Shown here one piece after another: positions 10,322 through 22,265 of a stretch of DNA of 64,000 nucleotides (the first letter of the stretch is position 1; each line of letters starts with the position of its first letter). Position numbers and translations under genes: made by a program. The notes under the pieces are model-generated. The model was given only the letters and a program-made list of their open reading frames with translations. It was not told where the DNA came from and searched no databases. Source of the stretch: Daucus carota subsp. sativus (taxonomy: Eukaryota; Streptophyta; Magnoliopsida; Apiales; Apiaceae); the NCBI RefSeq assembly GCF_001625215.2, contig NC_030384.2:42070390-42134389 (forward strand). Reading direction: 5' to 3'.

Positions 10322-13244
10322 TTACATTGACCATGTAGAACGCAATGTAGCGACAGGAAATTGAGTAGCCCCGTTCATCACATAAGCAAGCCCTGGTTGC
10401 AAGCTAAACCTATCACCCAAATTCATTCTAAGAAAGGCTTCCACCTGAAAATGGTCCCACCTACTTGGACCTTGGACCAATCCACCCAGGCTTAAACCCC
10501 ATCCAAAGTCATCATCAGGTGTATCAGCCATTGTAACAGCCCAATGTAGATGTCTTGGATTTGAATTTTTCATCTCAATCCAACCTCCGATCTTAGTACT
10601 ATCATCAAGCTCTGTCTCTAGCGTGAGCGCTAATGATCCTGAAGAGATATCCTCCTCGGTATTTGTCAGAAATGATGAACTAGATGTTCCCACAGGACTT
10701 TCAGGATGTTTGCCACGTTTCAATATTCCTCCAGGAACAACCAAGGGTCCAAGCTTGACCTGTTGTTTTGAAAATTTAGGCACTCGATGTATACCCAAAA
10801 GAGACAGTTTCGTACTTCCAGAAAGTTGACACATAACTTGCCCAAAGGTGCTGAAGCAATGGAAAAGTCCGGTAGAATTAGACTGCATTCCCAGTTCAGA
10901 GACAAACTGTGCCAACGACGCAACTACATTTGATTTCCTGACCATTAAGCCAATAGCACTGCCACTTTGTTCATTCAAGAAAGGAGGTCCAGAAAATGAA
11001 AAATTAGTTGCCCCCTTCTCCTGCAATATGAAATTAGTAAAGGATAACAGATCAGAAAGCTGTAATAATTTTCTGCAACAAAAACTTGAGGTAACAAACC
11101 GGTTACCCAAAATATGTAGTTAAGTGTATCTTTACAAGTGATTCATACGCAACACAAGCAATACCACTGCAACCATATTTATTGAGGCCATAGCTGCCCT
11201 TGCCTCCCAAAAAGTGTATTGATCAAAAGCACTAACTACAAGCCGGCAATAAGCAATTACATACTAGTCAACATTGTCCACTCCTGATTAGTTGCTAAGA
11301 GAACTTTTAAGTTAATGTGACTAATAATTGTACAATATGTACAATGGAAAAATTCTCTGACTGCATGACTGCAATTAGAGCTCAATCAGACTCTAAGAAC
11401 TCTAGAAATATTAATATTAAGTAAATAAAGTCCAGGAATATAATTGATCTAACAGACACTACAAAGTGTGATACCTGGCAAGAACTTTTCTTGATTGCAA
11501 AATCTTTACATTGAGCTCCCACTGGGGTAGAAACAATGGAGAACCAATCACTGATATTTGCTTTATAATGAACTTTTTCCAGTGAAAGTGGACTGCCTAG
11601 GACATCACATTGGTCTTTTCCTCTTGTAGCAAACTCTACGGTGAGGGTATCCGTTTCTCGAATGGTTGTCTGAAAAGTGAACATGGAACTGGCACCTGTT
11701 TTTATTCCTGCTTTCTGGATTGCATCTACATGCTGTTCATCAACGTGATCAAGCATTAATAAGGCCCCCAATACATCAATATCCCCCCTTAGTCTAGTGC
11801 TGGCTTCTTGAAATGGAGATCCTTTGGAAGTCTTATTAAGCAAAAGCAGTCGTTCCACTTTGTCTTGTCTGTCCCTGATTTTCATAATATCTGAAAATGC
11901 TTCTCTTTGCAACCGCTTCAAGATTTCAATCTGAAAAATATATTAGAAAAGAAACATAAAGCCCCATCATACAACAATCAGTGATTATCTTTTTATGCAA
12001 CAAAACAAATGGAGTTTATAGTTGCATAGTCAACAAAAAAGTAGGATGTAAACTATAAAGTGCTTTGCATGAACAAGCTAACAAAAAGTTTTGCAGTACT
12101 TGCAAACCTAACTGCCACTGCATTATACAACTGTTCATTCACGCATTCACTTTCCTAGTACTTTCTGATTGGCTGATTGCCGAAAAGGGAAATCCCTTTG
12201 GTCAACTGATTAGCAGCAAAGGAAAAAGTAAATTGAATTCAAATTTCATACAGTCAAGCAGACAATATCAGTAATGCTTCTAATAAATATTTTATGATAT
12301 TTGTCAAATTACAAAGAAGTTACAATGACAATATCGACATTCCAGGATTCAAACAAAAACTATTTCATGGTTGGTATCTATTAAATAAATCGGCAATGAA
12401 GCATCAACTACGTAAAACACATCAAAAACTCAAAACTAAATTTTGAGTTGAAAGAAAAGGATGCAATAACATATTCTTCAAATATGGGTAGTTTAAAAGG
12501 TCACCTCAATCCAGTAGCTACACCTTTTCTAATCACTCCAACAATGGTCCCAAAATGATAATAGATTATATGAATATATCTTGCGCAGAAAGGTAAAGAA
12601 GTATCCTATATTTCAATTTTTAAGCAAAGATTACATGAATGATGAATGAACGCTTTTAAATTTTGACTCTGACTACACGCACGAAAATATTTGTATTAAT
12701 TAATTAGTCCATAACCACAAGGCACACGATTCCGCATAATTACAAATTACAAACATAAATGTAGCTAAATTTTTAATTTCATAGGATGGTGAAATTGTGT
12801 AAAATATGTGAGCCTCATAAAACCAAATGAATGACTAGAAAACCATCTTCTGCTTCATCAAACACTTTCAAGCTAACACACAATGGTGCATTAGTCACGA
12901 AAGATGCAACTAATTAACGTTTCAAGAGCTCATAAATTACAAAACACAAAAAACTATAACATCAACAATCAAACTCAATTAGAATTGTACAATAATTCAA
13001 CACGTAGACTGGAGAGAGAGATAGAGGGAGGGAGGGAGGGAGAGAGAAAGTGTGTGTGTGTGTATCCGCAATTACGAAAACGAAAAAAAGTCGGCAGTGA
13101 AACGGAAGCAAAGGAATAAAAAGCAATAACCGGATTGCGGCGATTGGAGGCGTGGTGGCGGCGGATGACGGCGTCGGCGAAGTCCTGAGTGGATATAGCC
13201 AGCTTTTGAATCTTTTCCACCACCGAAGAAATGGCCGTTTCCAT
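10322..13244 (-). CDS. unnamed conserved-looking protein with beta-barrel-like C-terminus
   Basis: Three exons on the minus strand: 13244-13131, 11930-11475 and 11020-10322. All are phase 0, giving 422 residues. The start METAISSVVEKIQKLA is the first true ATG. I do not recognise a named family. Residues 1-85 look helical and include RLQREAFSDIMKIRDRQDKVE. From about residue 90 the protein alternates polar and apolar residues in short strands (MFTFQTTIRETDTLTVEF, SGSAIGLMVRKSNVV, GLFHCFSTFGQVMC). The C-terminus (WGLSLGGLVQG, FQVEAFLRMNLGDRFSLQPG, LAYVMNG, ATLRSTWSM) looks like consecutive antiparallel strands with an aromatic close to the end. That pattern suggests an outer-membrane beta-barrel of plastids or mitochondria, but this is inference. 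No presequence is obvious. Intron 1 carries GA and GT microsatellites at 13012-13063. Confidence 0.72.
13012..13063. repeat. GA/GGGA and GT microsatellites
   Basis: Runs of GAGA, GGGAGGGAGGGA and GTGTGTGTGTGT lie in the first intron of the unnamed 422-residue gene. Read on the coding strand they are a pyrimidine-rich tract close to the donor at 13130. Confidence 0.85.
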
Positions 13245-14086
13245 TTTTGCTGATTTCGAATTCACAGTAGAGGGCGGTCAGTCGATATGAGTAATTAATA
13301 CATCCCCTGGACCCTAGATCCTAGAGTATGTTGCTTGCGAAACAATTGGTCTCATTTAATAAATAATATATATATATTAATTTAATGTAGTCTTGATTGT
13401 CTAAAAATATTCGGTGAGAATCTTCAATTTATTAAAAAAATGATTAATTCTTATAAACTTTTTTACTGATTTTTCAGTTAAATCTTGACTTGACAAAAAA
13501 AAATTGATTAATTCAAAAGAATATATTATAAGTGGTCTTTCACGTGTATCCAAGAGTACACATTAAACATTAAATTTGATGATTTCGGAAGATTTTCTGT
13601 TGATGGAGTTGAGGTAAATATAAGAGGGTCCATTCATAATTATGATTAGAGGACGGATAGAAATACACTTAAACTCATGTGGCTTTATTTTGTACTCACG
13701 AGCACAAAATAGAAAAACCGTATTTGTATTTATTATTTATCTTTGACGATCGCTTGTATGTTGTACTCACTTGAAAACAGAAAGATTGCCCCTCTTTTGG
13801 CTCTAAATTTTATTACGGTGAGAAAAAGAAATAAAAACCTCTAAACACGTATCAAAACAAAATTTCAAGAATGATATCATGTAAGTAAGTTTTGAGTATG
13901 ATAAGGTTCAGGGGCAAATTTAAACCAGAATGAGTAAACAATTTGTTGTGACAACTAATAATGTAGAATGAATGACAATTTTCTTTGACAATATGAATTT
14001 TGGGCGTAATCTGTAGCAGTATGATTTTTAAATTGATACAATGAACTAAACAAATTGCTGAGGTGAAAAAATTATGCTCATGGCTC
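13245..14086. other. promoter region of the unnamed gene and 3' flank of GDSL gene 1
   Basis: AT-rich DNA between two minus-strand genes. It should contain the upstream region of the gene starting at 13244 and the 3' untranslated part of the first GDSL gene. I see no further coding sequence or clear element. Confidence 0.45.
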
Positions 14087-15644
14087 TTAAAGGAAGCTCG
14101 AGATCTGTTTCTTGACAGTTTGATGGACAAGTATTCTGTATGTTGTTTCTGTCGGGTGAAAACTGTCCCAGAAAACGTAGTTGTATACGTCTGGACAAGG
14201 GCATTTGCACAAGAAAGCCACTTCAATGGTGCCTGTGCCACAGCAACCTTTGTTTGCTATACTAAACCCTGCAAAGTAAATTTTGTTTTTGTTAACCAAA
14301 TCCGCTTGTAGAGCAGGGTCTGCGGAGATTAAAAAAAATGCAGACTTGTTCAGTTTTAATATTTTAGTAGATATATAGAAGGATAGATCATGTACCGTAT
14401 TTTTTAGGGTTGAGGATGACTTCCATTAACGAGTTGTACACGTCCAGGTAGACCATCCTTGCCTGAGGAAGACGGTTGTTAAGAGAGTTCAACTCAACTG
14501 ACAGTTTAGCATTGAATAACTGTGCTAGTTCATTGTAATTGTCTGCGCAGTTTCTTTCTACTCCTCCTTGTAATGTCCTCTGTGATGGAAGACATCCGAT
14601 AGGTGGTATTCCAAACACACCAATTCGACGAGCACCCAATTTGTACAACTCCTGTTTTTTTTAGATAAAATAAAAATAAAAAGAAAAAGAAAAAACTATC
14701 AGATATAGATGTGAAAGTAGATCAGGATTTGTGCTGTATGTGTACCTGCGCAAAGCCAGATGCAGAGTCGACCAGAAGATCAGTATACGAAGAGTAGTCA
14801 TAATGCAGTCGCCTAATAGGATTGTTGAAATACGTGTTGGTAATGTCGTTGCTGCCTGCAACTACAACAAACAGGCTGTTGCTCAATATTGTGCTTGTTG
14901 TCTCGGCTCCCACTGCCACTTTCAGCTTGGCAACGTACTCGTTAAACAAATCTATCTGAGCTGATAACGATATAACTTTCTAGTTTTCTCATAAGAAGAA
15001 GAGAAAATAATGATTAGTACAAATAGCTGAATGTTCTTGTCAAGAAGCTTAAAAAAATTATGATGTATGCAGAGTTGGAATGTGCACCGCAAGCTCAGAT
15101 GTTAAAGGATCGAATCCTGCACCACCTGAAGCGAAGTTCACTCCTGTTTTCAGATCATCAGTGTCGAGACTGGGGTCAAGATATGGTGGCAAGAACTCTT
15201 TTATCCCCAACTCTTCAACTGTATCGACAAAGTCACTTATTAAGTACTTATACAGGTACTACATTCATTCTAAAATTAGACCTGACCAAATCAACTGTAT
15301 CATGGAATTAACTTCATATATCAAGTACTTGTACAAATTATTGTTGTGTGCGCGTGTTTGTGAGTACATTTTTACTTACCTAGGAAGTCAGAAGGAACTT
15401 TTCCGTTACAAAATCTTCCAGTCGGTACTCCACCGCTAAAATCCCTCCCATAAGGAGGATAGTTGACCTTAAATATAGTTTCGATGTAGTTATTGTTTCC
15501 TGTATCCACTATAGAATCTCCGAACATGATAACAGCCGGAATTGTTTTATTTCCTGGCAGCTTTACGACGGCTCTTGCTGCATCGCATACAAGGATCAGA
15601 ATAATGACGCGGAACCAAGACGTTGACATCTGAATATAAGGCAT
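14087..15644 (-). CDS. GDSL esterase/lipase, tandem copy 1 (EXL-like)
   Basis: Five exons on the minus strand: 15644-15380, 15218-15088, 14979-14746, 14651-14396 and 14268-14087. Phases match throughout, giving 355 residues, normal for plant GDSL enzymes. The N-terminus MSTSWFRVIILILVCDAARA is a likely secretion signal (ATG at 15644, or 15629). Block I is IMFGDSIVDTGNNN with the catalytic Ser. Block II is VNFASGGAGFDP. Block III VVAGSNDITNTYF carries the GxND oxyanion Asn. The last exon ends in FWDSFHPTE with the DxxH pair. GCLPSQRTLQGG and KGCCGTGTIEV are marks of the anther/extracellular lipase (EXL) branch. It should hydrolyse acyl or acetyl esters outside the cell. The next gene to the right is a paralogue with the same intron positions. 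All catalytic residues are present, so it looks functional. Confidence 0.93.
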
Positions 15645-16669
15645 ACAGAACAGAGATCTGCACTATTGTGGAACTCAGTGCAAGCTACAGAAATCTTGCC
15701 GAGTTCAAGTAATAAAAATATGATGGTCCAAAGTCTGTTATGTATTTATGATTCTTGTGCAGACATGAGTTACTTCCTGGTCTGGTCTCAACTCTCAACT
15801 CTCAACCATCACGTGTTTTCAGCATTTCCATTCTCACCTAATATTTTATCACGAAATCGCGATGCGAGTTCCTTTCGGAAATTATATCCTCTGTTCGAAA
15901 TAATATTATTTAAGAATGTTGCGATTTTCTGAGATTCTGGTCTAGGGTACACGGTTCCCATTCCCGTATCATAATGTCTGGATGTAGTTGCAGGTTATTC
16001 ATGAGTATGGCATGGTGCCATACTTTGAAGATTACATATACTCACTGGAACTCATAGATATTGCAGACAACTGTAGAATGAATGATCCATGTGCAGCTAC
16101 CACTCTTAAATGAACTGCTTGCCTATTTCTCGTGTTTTATTTATGAATCCGAATTCATAAGATTACTACTCCCTAAATGCTGTAATGAAACAGAGAAGTT
16201 CGGTTCCATATTTATATGTGTTTCTATAATTAAATAATCACACTCTCACACACTCATCTCGTCGTCTCTCACAATATTCAAACTCTCGATCTCTGATAAG
16301 CCGAGTGAAATATTTATGTACGAGTGAAATATTTATGTATGTAAAATATTACTACTCCCTATATGTGGAAACGGAGGAGTTTGGTTCCATATTTATATGT
16401 TTTTAATAATCAAACAATCACACTCGCACTGTTACACACTCATCTTGTTGTCTCTGACAATATTCGAAGTCTTGATCTCCGGTAAGCAGAGCGAGGCATA
16501 TCTGTATGTAACCAGTGACCTTGTACAATTTAAATCTTCATCTAAACACGGCCCAATAATACTATCTTACAACTAGATCAAGTCCATACGCTCGTTTATT
16601 TTACACAAACCAGATAAATGTGGTTGTACTATAAGAATTCTACTTTATTTTATCTACTCGAATCAATCC
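15645..16669. other. spacer between the tandem GDSL genes
   Basis: This holds the upstream region of GDSL copy 1 and the 3' flank of copy 2. Its main feature is a two-copy 186-bp direct repeat at 16162-16530. No other coding region is seen. Confidence 0.5.
16162..16530. repeat. 186-bp tandem repeat, two diverged copies
   Basis: Copies start at 16162 and 16348, both with ATTACTACTCCCT. Shared blocks follow in order: GGTTCCATATTTATATG, AATCACACTC, CACACTCATCT, TCTCTGACAATATTC and GATCTC. Divergence is visible throughout, so the duplication is not recent. It lies 0.5-0.9 kb upstream of GDSL copy 1. Confidence 0.75.
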
Positions 16670-18379
16670 TTATAACAACCGGCTGATGTAGTCGGTGATA
16701 AACGGATCTACAAGTATTTGATATCCTTTCTCTGTTGGATGATAACTGTCCCAGAACAAGTACCTGGATCGATCAGGGCATGTTTTACTCAACTTGTTGC
16801 ACAAAACTGATACCTCTATATCTCCTGTACCACAACAACCTTTATCCACGACATCAAAGCCTGCACCCGACGAAGGAAAAAAAATAGAAAATAAATATTT
16901 ATCGCGACAAAAAAAACTATGATGAATAAATTTAGTACCATATTCTTGAGGATTCTGTACAATGTGCAGAAGAGGATTATAGACGTCAACATATACAATT
17001 TTGGAGAGTGGTAATTTTTGGCTAAGAGAATCAAGCAGAGCTTGAAGTTTCGTGTTGTATACTTGGGAAGCTTGGTTGGAATTATCTGCACAATTCCTCA
17101 GAGGTCCCCCTGCAAGAGTTCTTTGGGAAGGTACACATCCGATTGCAGGCACACCATATACTACGATTCTTCGCGCTCCCAGCTCATCAATTGCCTTCAA
17201 TTTAGTATATGCAATAGAAAATGTGGTCACGACGAATATGCATGTTTTGCAGCATTCGGAAACTAAAGTACCTGAATGAAATCTGAAGCATAGGAAACCA
17301 TAAGATCTGTGTACGATGGAACATCATAACGCAATCTGGCACCGAAAGTGAAATAAGTGTTGGCAATGTCATCGCTGCCTGCGACTACTAGGAACAGACT
17401 GTTGGCCAAGATGTATCGCGTTCTTTCTTCTCCAACAAGCCGCTTTAGCTTACTGATGTATTCTTTGAACAATTCTAGTTGATCGGAGAATGATAATGCT
17501 GACTGCAACAGTTTCTCCGTGTTAACATCTCATGGAGAATAACTGAACATATTCACTCTATGTATTGTTCTTACCGTTATCTTTGATGTTACTGGATCAT
17601 ATCCCATGCCCCCTGAGGCAAAACTCACACCTGTCAGGAGATCCTCACTTTGAAGATGAGGATCAAGATAAGCTGGCAAAACCTCTTTAATCCCAAGTGC
17701 TGCAGCTGTAAAAAATTTACTAAAACAATGTCACAAATTATTAAATTTATCTCTCTTTTTGTAACAAGGTAAGTCACTTCATTTGTAAACATGCCCCCAC
17801 AATTATTTAGAAAAGATGCCTGCACTTTTCCTCACAAGCAAGCATGGCGGATATCAAGTAGATTTTCGTAAAACACCTATATATTTCAAATTTTTTCAGA
17901 GCATTTCTCTAAATCTCTAGAATGTAGAGTGATTAGAAAATGTCAAAATAAATTTTAGGAAAACACTTGTCTCCTGTACGTGTCTCTTACCAGATCCGCC
18001 CCTGCTGCTCCTAAACACGCACGTACATGAAAACAAGTGCACCACAGTTAGTTTATATGCATGCAGGTGTTGTAACAGTACCTACAAAATCAGGCGGTGT
18101 TTTTCCGTTGCTAAATCTGCCGGTTGATTGATGGGCAATGAAATCTTGACCATAAGGTGGAAAATTGCACTTAACAAGGGTGTTCAGGTTGTTGTTGCAA
18201 CCCTGATCCACGATGGAGTCCCCAAATGCTATCACTGCCGGAATGCTTATATTCGGTGGTAGCTGCACACCAGCTTCTGCTCCAATGCTGCACCAAATCA
18301 TGTGTGCCACAGACAGTGCAAACAGCATACTCGAACAACTTCCATGTATTTTTATGATGGCTAAAAGTAGTTTATGCAT
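16670..18379 (-). CDS. GDSL esterase/lipase, tandem copy 2 (EXL-like)
   Basis: Five exons on the minus strand: 18379-18082, 17705-17575, 17502-17272, 17194-16939 and 16860-16670, giving 368 residues. Exons 2 and 4 (131 and 256 nt) have exactly the lengths seen in copy 1, and exon 3 is one codon shorter. The N-terminus has a longer leader before a hydrophobic stretch ([14 protein letters not shown]), probably a secretion signal. Block I is [15 protein letters not shown] and block [14 protein letters not shown]. Block III reads [13 protein letters not shown], with Asp where the oxyanion Asn usually sits. Block V is [21 protein letters not shown] and [11 protein letters not shown] place it in the EXL branch. 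The acceptor of exon 4 (TTGAAG before 17194) has a weak pyrimidine tract, so that junction is the least certain. A TATA-like palindrome lies upstream. Confidence 0.92.
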
Positions 18380-18446
18380 TGTTTTACGTGAACCAAATGA
18401 CTACTATGTGTTATTCGATCTTCTTAGCTTTTTGGAAGACTTCGAG

Positions 18447-18460
18447 TTGTATATATACAA
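18447..18460 (-). promoter_or_regulatory. TATA-like palindrome upstream of GDSL copy 2
   Basis: TTGTATATATACAA is a perfect 14-bp palindrome about 70 bp upstream of the ATG. Its position and TATATA core fit a TATA box, though the symmetry means strand cannot be told from sequence alone. Confidence 0.5.
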
Positions 18461-19102
18461 CGTAAATTAAATTATTGTACTTCCACCACCGTTCTGGTTT
18501 ATGGATCTTGCCTTCTTTTATGAACACTTTCGGAAACAATTTTTTATATAAACTTTTAATTTTATTTATTAGCTTCATTTAGTTTTAAACAATAGAGTAA
18601 TAAGCATGATTTGATAAATGAATAGTGCTGTAACATCGGAGATGCATGTAATCAATAAAGACACCCTTGCCGAGTGGTTCACCAACTAAACTGTGCAGAG
18701 TAATTAGTCAAAAAAGTAGCAAATTAGTGATTTCCCTGAAGTGAATTAACTATTTTTTCATAGCCATCCAGAAAATGTAAATAAATTGTATTATAAAATT
18801 TGATTTTCGTTTAAAAAGAAACGACATCAAGAGTATCTTCAATTACTTATATTTTTGTTAAGATTGAATAAATAATTATCATGAATGAAATATTATAGAG
18901 AATATATGGAAAATTCTTCACTCCAATCACGTATTCTACTGTTTAATGATGTAACCAGCCAATGATCGTATAAATCTCATATTAGAGTAATGTTATTTGT
19001 TCGAGAAAGTCTAATAATTATTTTTACTGTTTAACAAAATGACCGGACAATAATTGTATAACTTTACTAAACCAGTAAACCCTACATAAGACTAAATATA
19101 TA

Positions 19103-19340
19103 CTCCTCCGTCTAAGGAGGTAATTTGTAATTTGTCTTTATTGTTCGCGTATTTTGAGATTTTTATGTTTAGTAATATTTTTTTAATTTTTTAATAAAAA
19201 TTTAAATATCAAACTTTTGTCTAGAAAAAGTGTTTTAAAAAAATATTATGAAACTTTATTTTATATAAGACTCAAAATACGTTAGAAAAAAATAACGTAA
19301 GGAAAAAGTGAGGTAATGAAAATGCTGGTACCGAGGGAGC
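19103..19340. mobile_element. degenerate Stowaway-like MITE
   Basis: The left end CTCCTCCGTCTAAGG follows a TA. The right end GGTACCGAGGGAGC is a diverged complement. The interior is AT-rich and contains the words CGTATTTTGAG and CTCAAAATACG in inverted order, as expected for a hairpin-like MITE. Confidence 0.4.
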
Positions 19341-19914
19341 GTCGTTTGCCAAGAAAAAATAAAGCCTCGTTAACTTGGATTAGCAATTTAGCATGTATAG
19401 TGCGATCAACAAAATCAACAGTTCATACCTTGCAGTCGGTTGGCACTTCCTTACAAAACCTAACACGTCCATTCTTACTTCCATACTTAGATAATTAATA
19501 AATTAAATATATTTCCCGAAATGCAAAGATAATAATAGTATTTGTTACTGCTCAGCCAAGCAACTGCATTGTTTTGTTAATCAATTACTCTCTCCCGACT
19601 CATATTTTATTTGATTTTTTTTTTTCATACCTAGCAGCATTTCAGCGCTTCTCTAATCTGTAACATATAATTTTATAATTTTTTTATTAAAAAAATTATT
19701 TCTGAACAAAAAATTAAAAAATCAAAATAAATTATAAAATAATAGATTAGCAATATTAAAATGCATTTTTGACACTCTATCTCAAATATATATAATCACC
19801 ACGAGTATTAATTAGTTGAAGTTGGTAATAACTTGACGAGTTGCCATGTTGCCCATACATGAGATTGATAGTTTCGGATTATATGCGGAAATATTGCGAT
19901 AACTTGAAGGTTTC

Positions 19915-20051
19915 ATATCACAATGAGCAGTGCACAATGAGAGAGTGAGATGATTCTTAAAGGGAAAACGTGGCTCGATTCGGCTCCCTTGTATCACAAT
20001 GAGCAGTGCACAATGAGCAGTGCACAATGAGAGAGTGAGATGATTCTTAAA
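19915..20051. repeat. local duplication of a GAGCAGTGCACAAT segment
   Basis: A segment reading TATCACAATGAGCAGTGCAC and continuing to GATGATTCTTAAAG occurs at 19916 and again at 19993. In the second copy the inner 14-mer GAGCAGTGCACAAT is itself doubled. Confidence 0.75.
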
Positions 20052-20502
20052 GTAAAATTTTTACAGAAAATCTTGTATTGAGGTTGTCAAATAAGACAAA
20101 CAAATTAAGCTTTAGTCCTTGCGTAAATGAAGTTTCTGTGACACATTCAGAAATAAACATTAATGTTGAATGACATCAATGAACTTGACAAACTTATCCC
20201 AGTAAGAAATGGGCAAGGCAATCATTTTAGCAACCTTTTATGAGCAAATGCAAACCATGAAACACCGAGGAGGGTCTGATTTCACGGTTTCATTGGTTTG
20301 ATTCTAACAAGTCTTGTTAAAATTGATTTTAGTGGTTTCATTTAGATTTTGGTTTTTCGTCCACCCCTGATTTTCGATAGGTGGTTTGAAAATTTGCAGA
20401 TAAAAACTTGTCACTTTATGTGTTGTGTAACAATTCATTTATTTTACTCTAATCATATCAAGTAACTACCATCGATATGAATTTGTATTTTAAAGTTCAA
20501 TT

Positions 20503-20820
20503 TTTTTTTTTTTGAAACAAACAGAAGTGTATTAAGCAGAAGAGTCATACAGCAGGGTCTCCACAAGAACATCAGGAGGAGACATAAAATTGCTTGCCGT
20601 TTAGCAAAATAAACTGAAAAACAGGGTCTTGACTTAAGGATAGAGCGGCATTCATCTAGCACAAACCCAACTTCGAGTAGAATGTCATCAGCTTGCTTCA
20701 AAGCTTGAACTGAAAGAAGTGAGTCTGATTCAATCTCGACATGTTGATACTGTAATGTTAACAGCCACTGAAGCCCTTCATGAATCGCAGCAGTCTCAGC
20801 ATATATAGTAAGTGTTGTTT
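20503..20820 (-). mobile_element. 5'-truncated L1-type LINE tail with RNase H fragment
   Basis: Read on the minus strand this encodes ETAAIHEGLQWLLTLQYQHV, IESDSLLSVQALKQADD and ECRSILKSRP, the C-terminal RNase H-like (RVT_3) part of plant L1 LINEs. After AKRQA the expected N-x-AH-LA segment is missing and the frame shifts; another frame continues NFMSPPDVLVETLLYDSSA to a stop. A run of 13 A follows on that strand (T-run at about 20503-20516), the LINE poly-A tail. Only the last 0.3 kb was inserted or survives. Confidence 0.7.
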
Positions 20821-21269
20821 AATATGCAATTTCTTTCTCTCTTTTCTTTCTTTGAAAAGATTTAATTCTTGTTCTTAGCTAACTAAACTCTATAACTTTC
20901 CTATTTATTCTCTAAACATTTCAATTTAATCTGTCAAATATATAACCGAGCACAACATGTATTTACAACTCATGTTACTGTTTGAAATATAAAACTGAGT
21001 ACATGTATATGTAACTCGTGTTACTGTTTGCATATATTGGGAAAGAAAGAGGAAATATCAAAATCACATCATTCATAACATACTCACTGGGACTATTATT
21101 TGCCCTAAAAATGAATCTTTCTATGAAATGAAGGGAACAAAAACGTTATTAGAATTATGAAAGACACCATCATAATTTACGCTAAAAGAAATCTTTTTAT
21201 GAAGAGAACAAATTAGTCTTGATAATGAAACAAGGGCATTATCAAAATTACAAAAGACACCAGTTTCAG

Positions 21270-21421
21270 CATGAAATTACACCAAATGTCCTTTTGACAC
21301 ACAATTTGGTGCCACACTATCCATTTGGTATAACTTTTTTACATCAATTTAATGTTGCATTGGGTTGGTTTTAAGCTATAAGTTAGTAATAGTGTTATAG
21401 TGTTGGGTTTGAGTTGCTCTT
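21270..21421. mobile_element. MITE right-end remnant (Tourist-like)
   Basis: The stretch ends GTGTTGGGTTTGAGTTGCTCTTA, the complement of the GAGCA(A/T)CTC-AA...CC starts typical of this MITE type. It shares words such as CACCAAAT and GGTGCCAC with the remnant at 8071-8452. The left end is not identifiable. Confidence 0.35.
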
Positions 21422-22265
21422 AATATAGCTAGGTGTACTGTAATCTAAATTCTTAGGGGTGTGGGGATCATGTCCATACCTACAGAAACAAAGCCAACAC
21501 CAATCAACAAATCTATATTTCATAGAAAAGGGTCCAGATATAAGGGGCAAGGCATGTAATTCCTAATTCTGCAGCTGATTCCCAAGCGCCATGTCATACT
21601 CATTCTCAGCGAACGAATGACTTAAGGTATGGTGAACCATCACTAGAGATCACAGTCTCTCAGTCCAACCCAACCAAATCAATCCAAAGACATAACATTG
21701 GTCAATATCAATATTTAATACACTATAAAGATCAACTCCAAGCCTTAATAACTGGACTCCAGATTCTAATTATTACGATTATTAATATTAATTTGGACTC
21801 TTAAGAAATTTCACTTCTACTGAAGAACTTAATAATATTTTGGTTGAAATTGGTCATACTGCTCAACTATATTTCTAGAAAAACACCATCTGACAACAAA
21901 ACTTAAAAAGCATTCAGGCAAATTTTAAGATACTAATTGTATATGGTTTTCAAATTAGTATATATTCCATATGAACCCAATCCCACTTCGATATAACATC
22001 TCTAGTATAATGATAAGTCTATAAATGTATATGCAAACTTTTTTCCAACAGTACAAAAGATATCTACAAACTAAACTTCTTACTCAAATTAAGTGAAAAC
22101 AGCCACACAAACTCAACCCAACACATATATTTTTTACATTCAGCAAGACTTGTGAAGAAAGGAAAGAGATGACCACATGCCAAACCGAATTGTTAAATAA
22201 CACATAGCTTATTGCAACAGATCAAATAAGAAACAAAGGCGGGAAATATTTATAATGTTACGTCA

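Larger units (their letters stand above)
18461..22265. other. 3.8-kb intergenic region, mostly repeat debris
   Basis: No intact gene is seen between the GDSL pair and the 3' end of FREE1. It holds a worn Stowaway-like element (19103-19340), a small duplication at 19915-20051, a LINE tail (20503-20820) and a MITE right end near 21270-21420. The rest is AT-rich. Confidence 0.5.

Noticed and set aside
14063-15439. Plus-strand frames across the GDSL copy 1 region
   Set aside because: They overlap verified minus-strand exons and introns and match no family.
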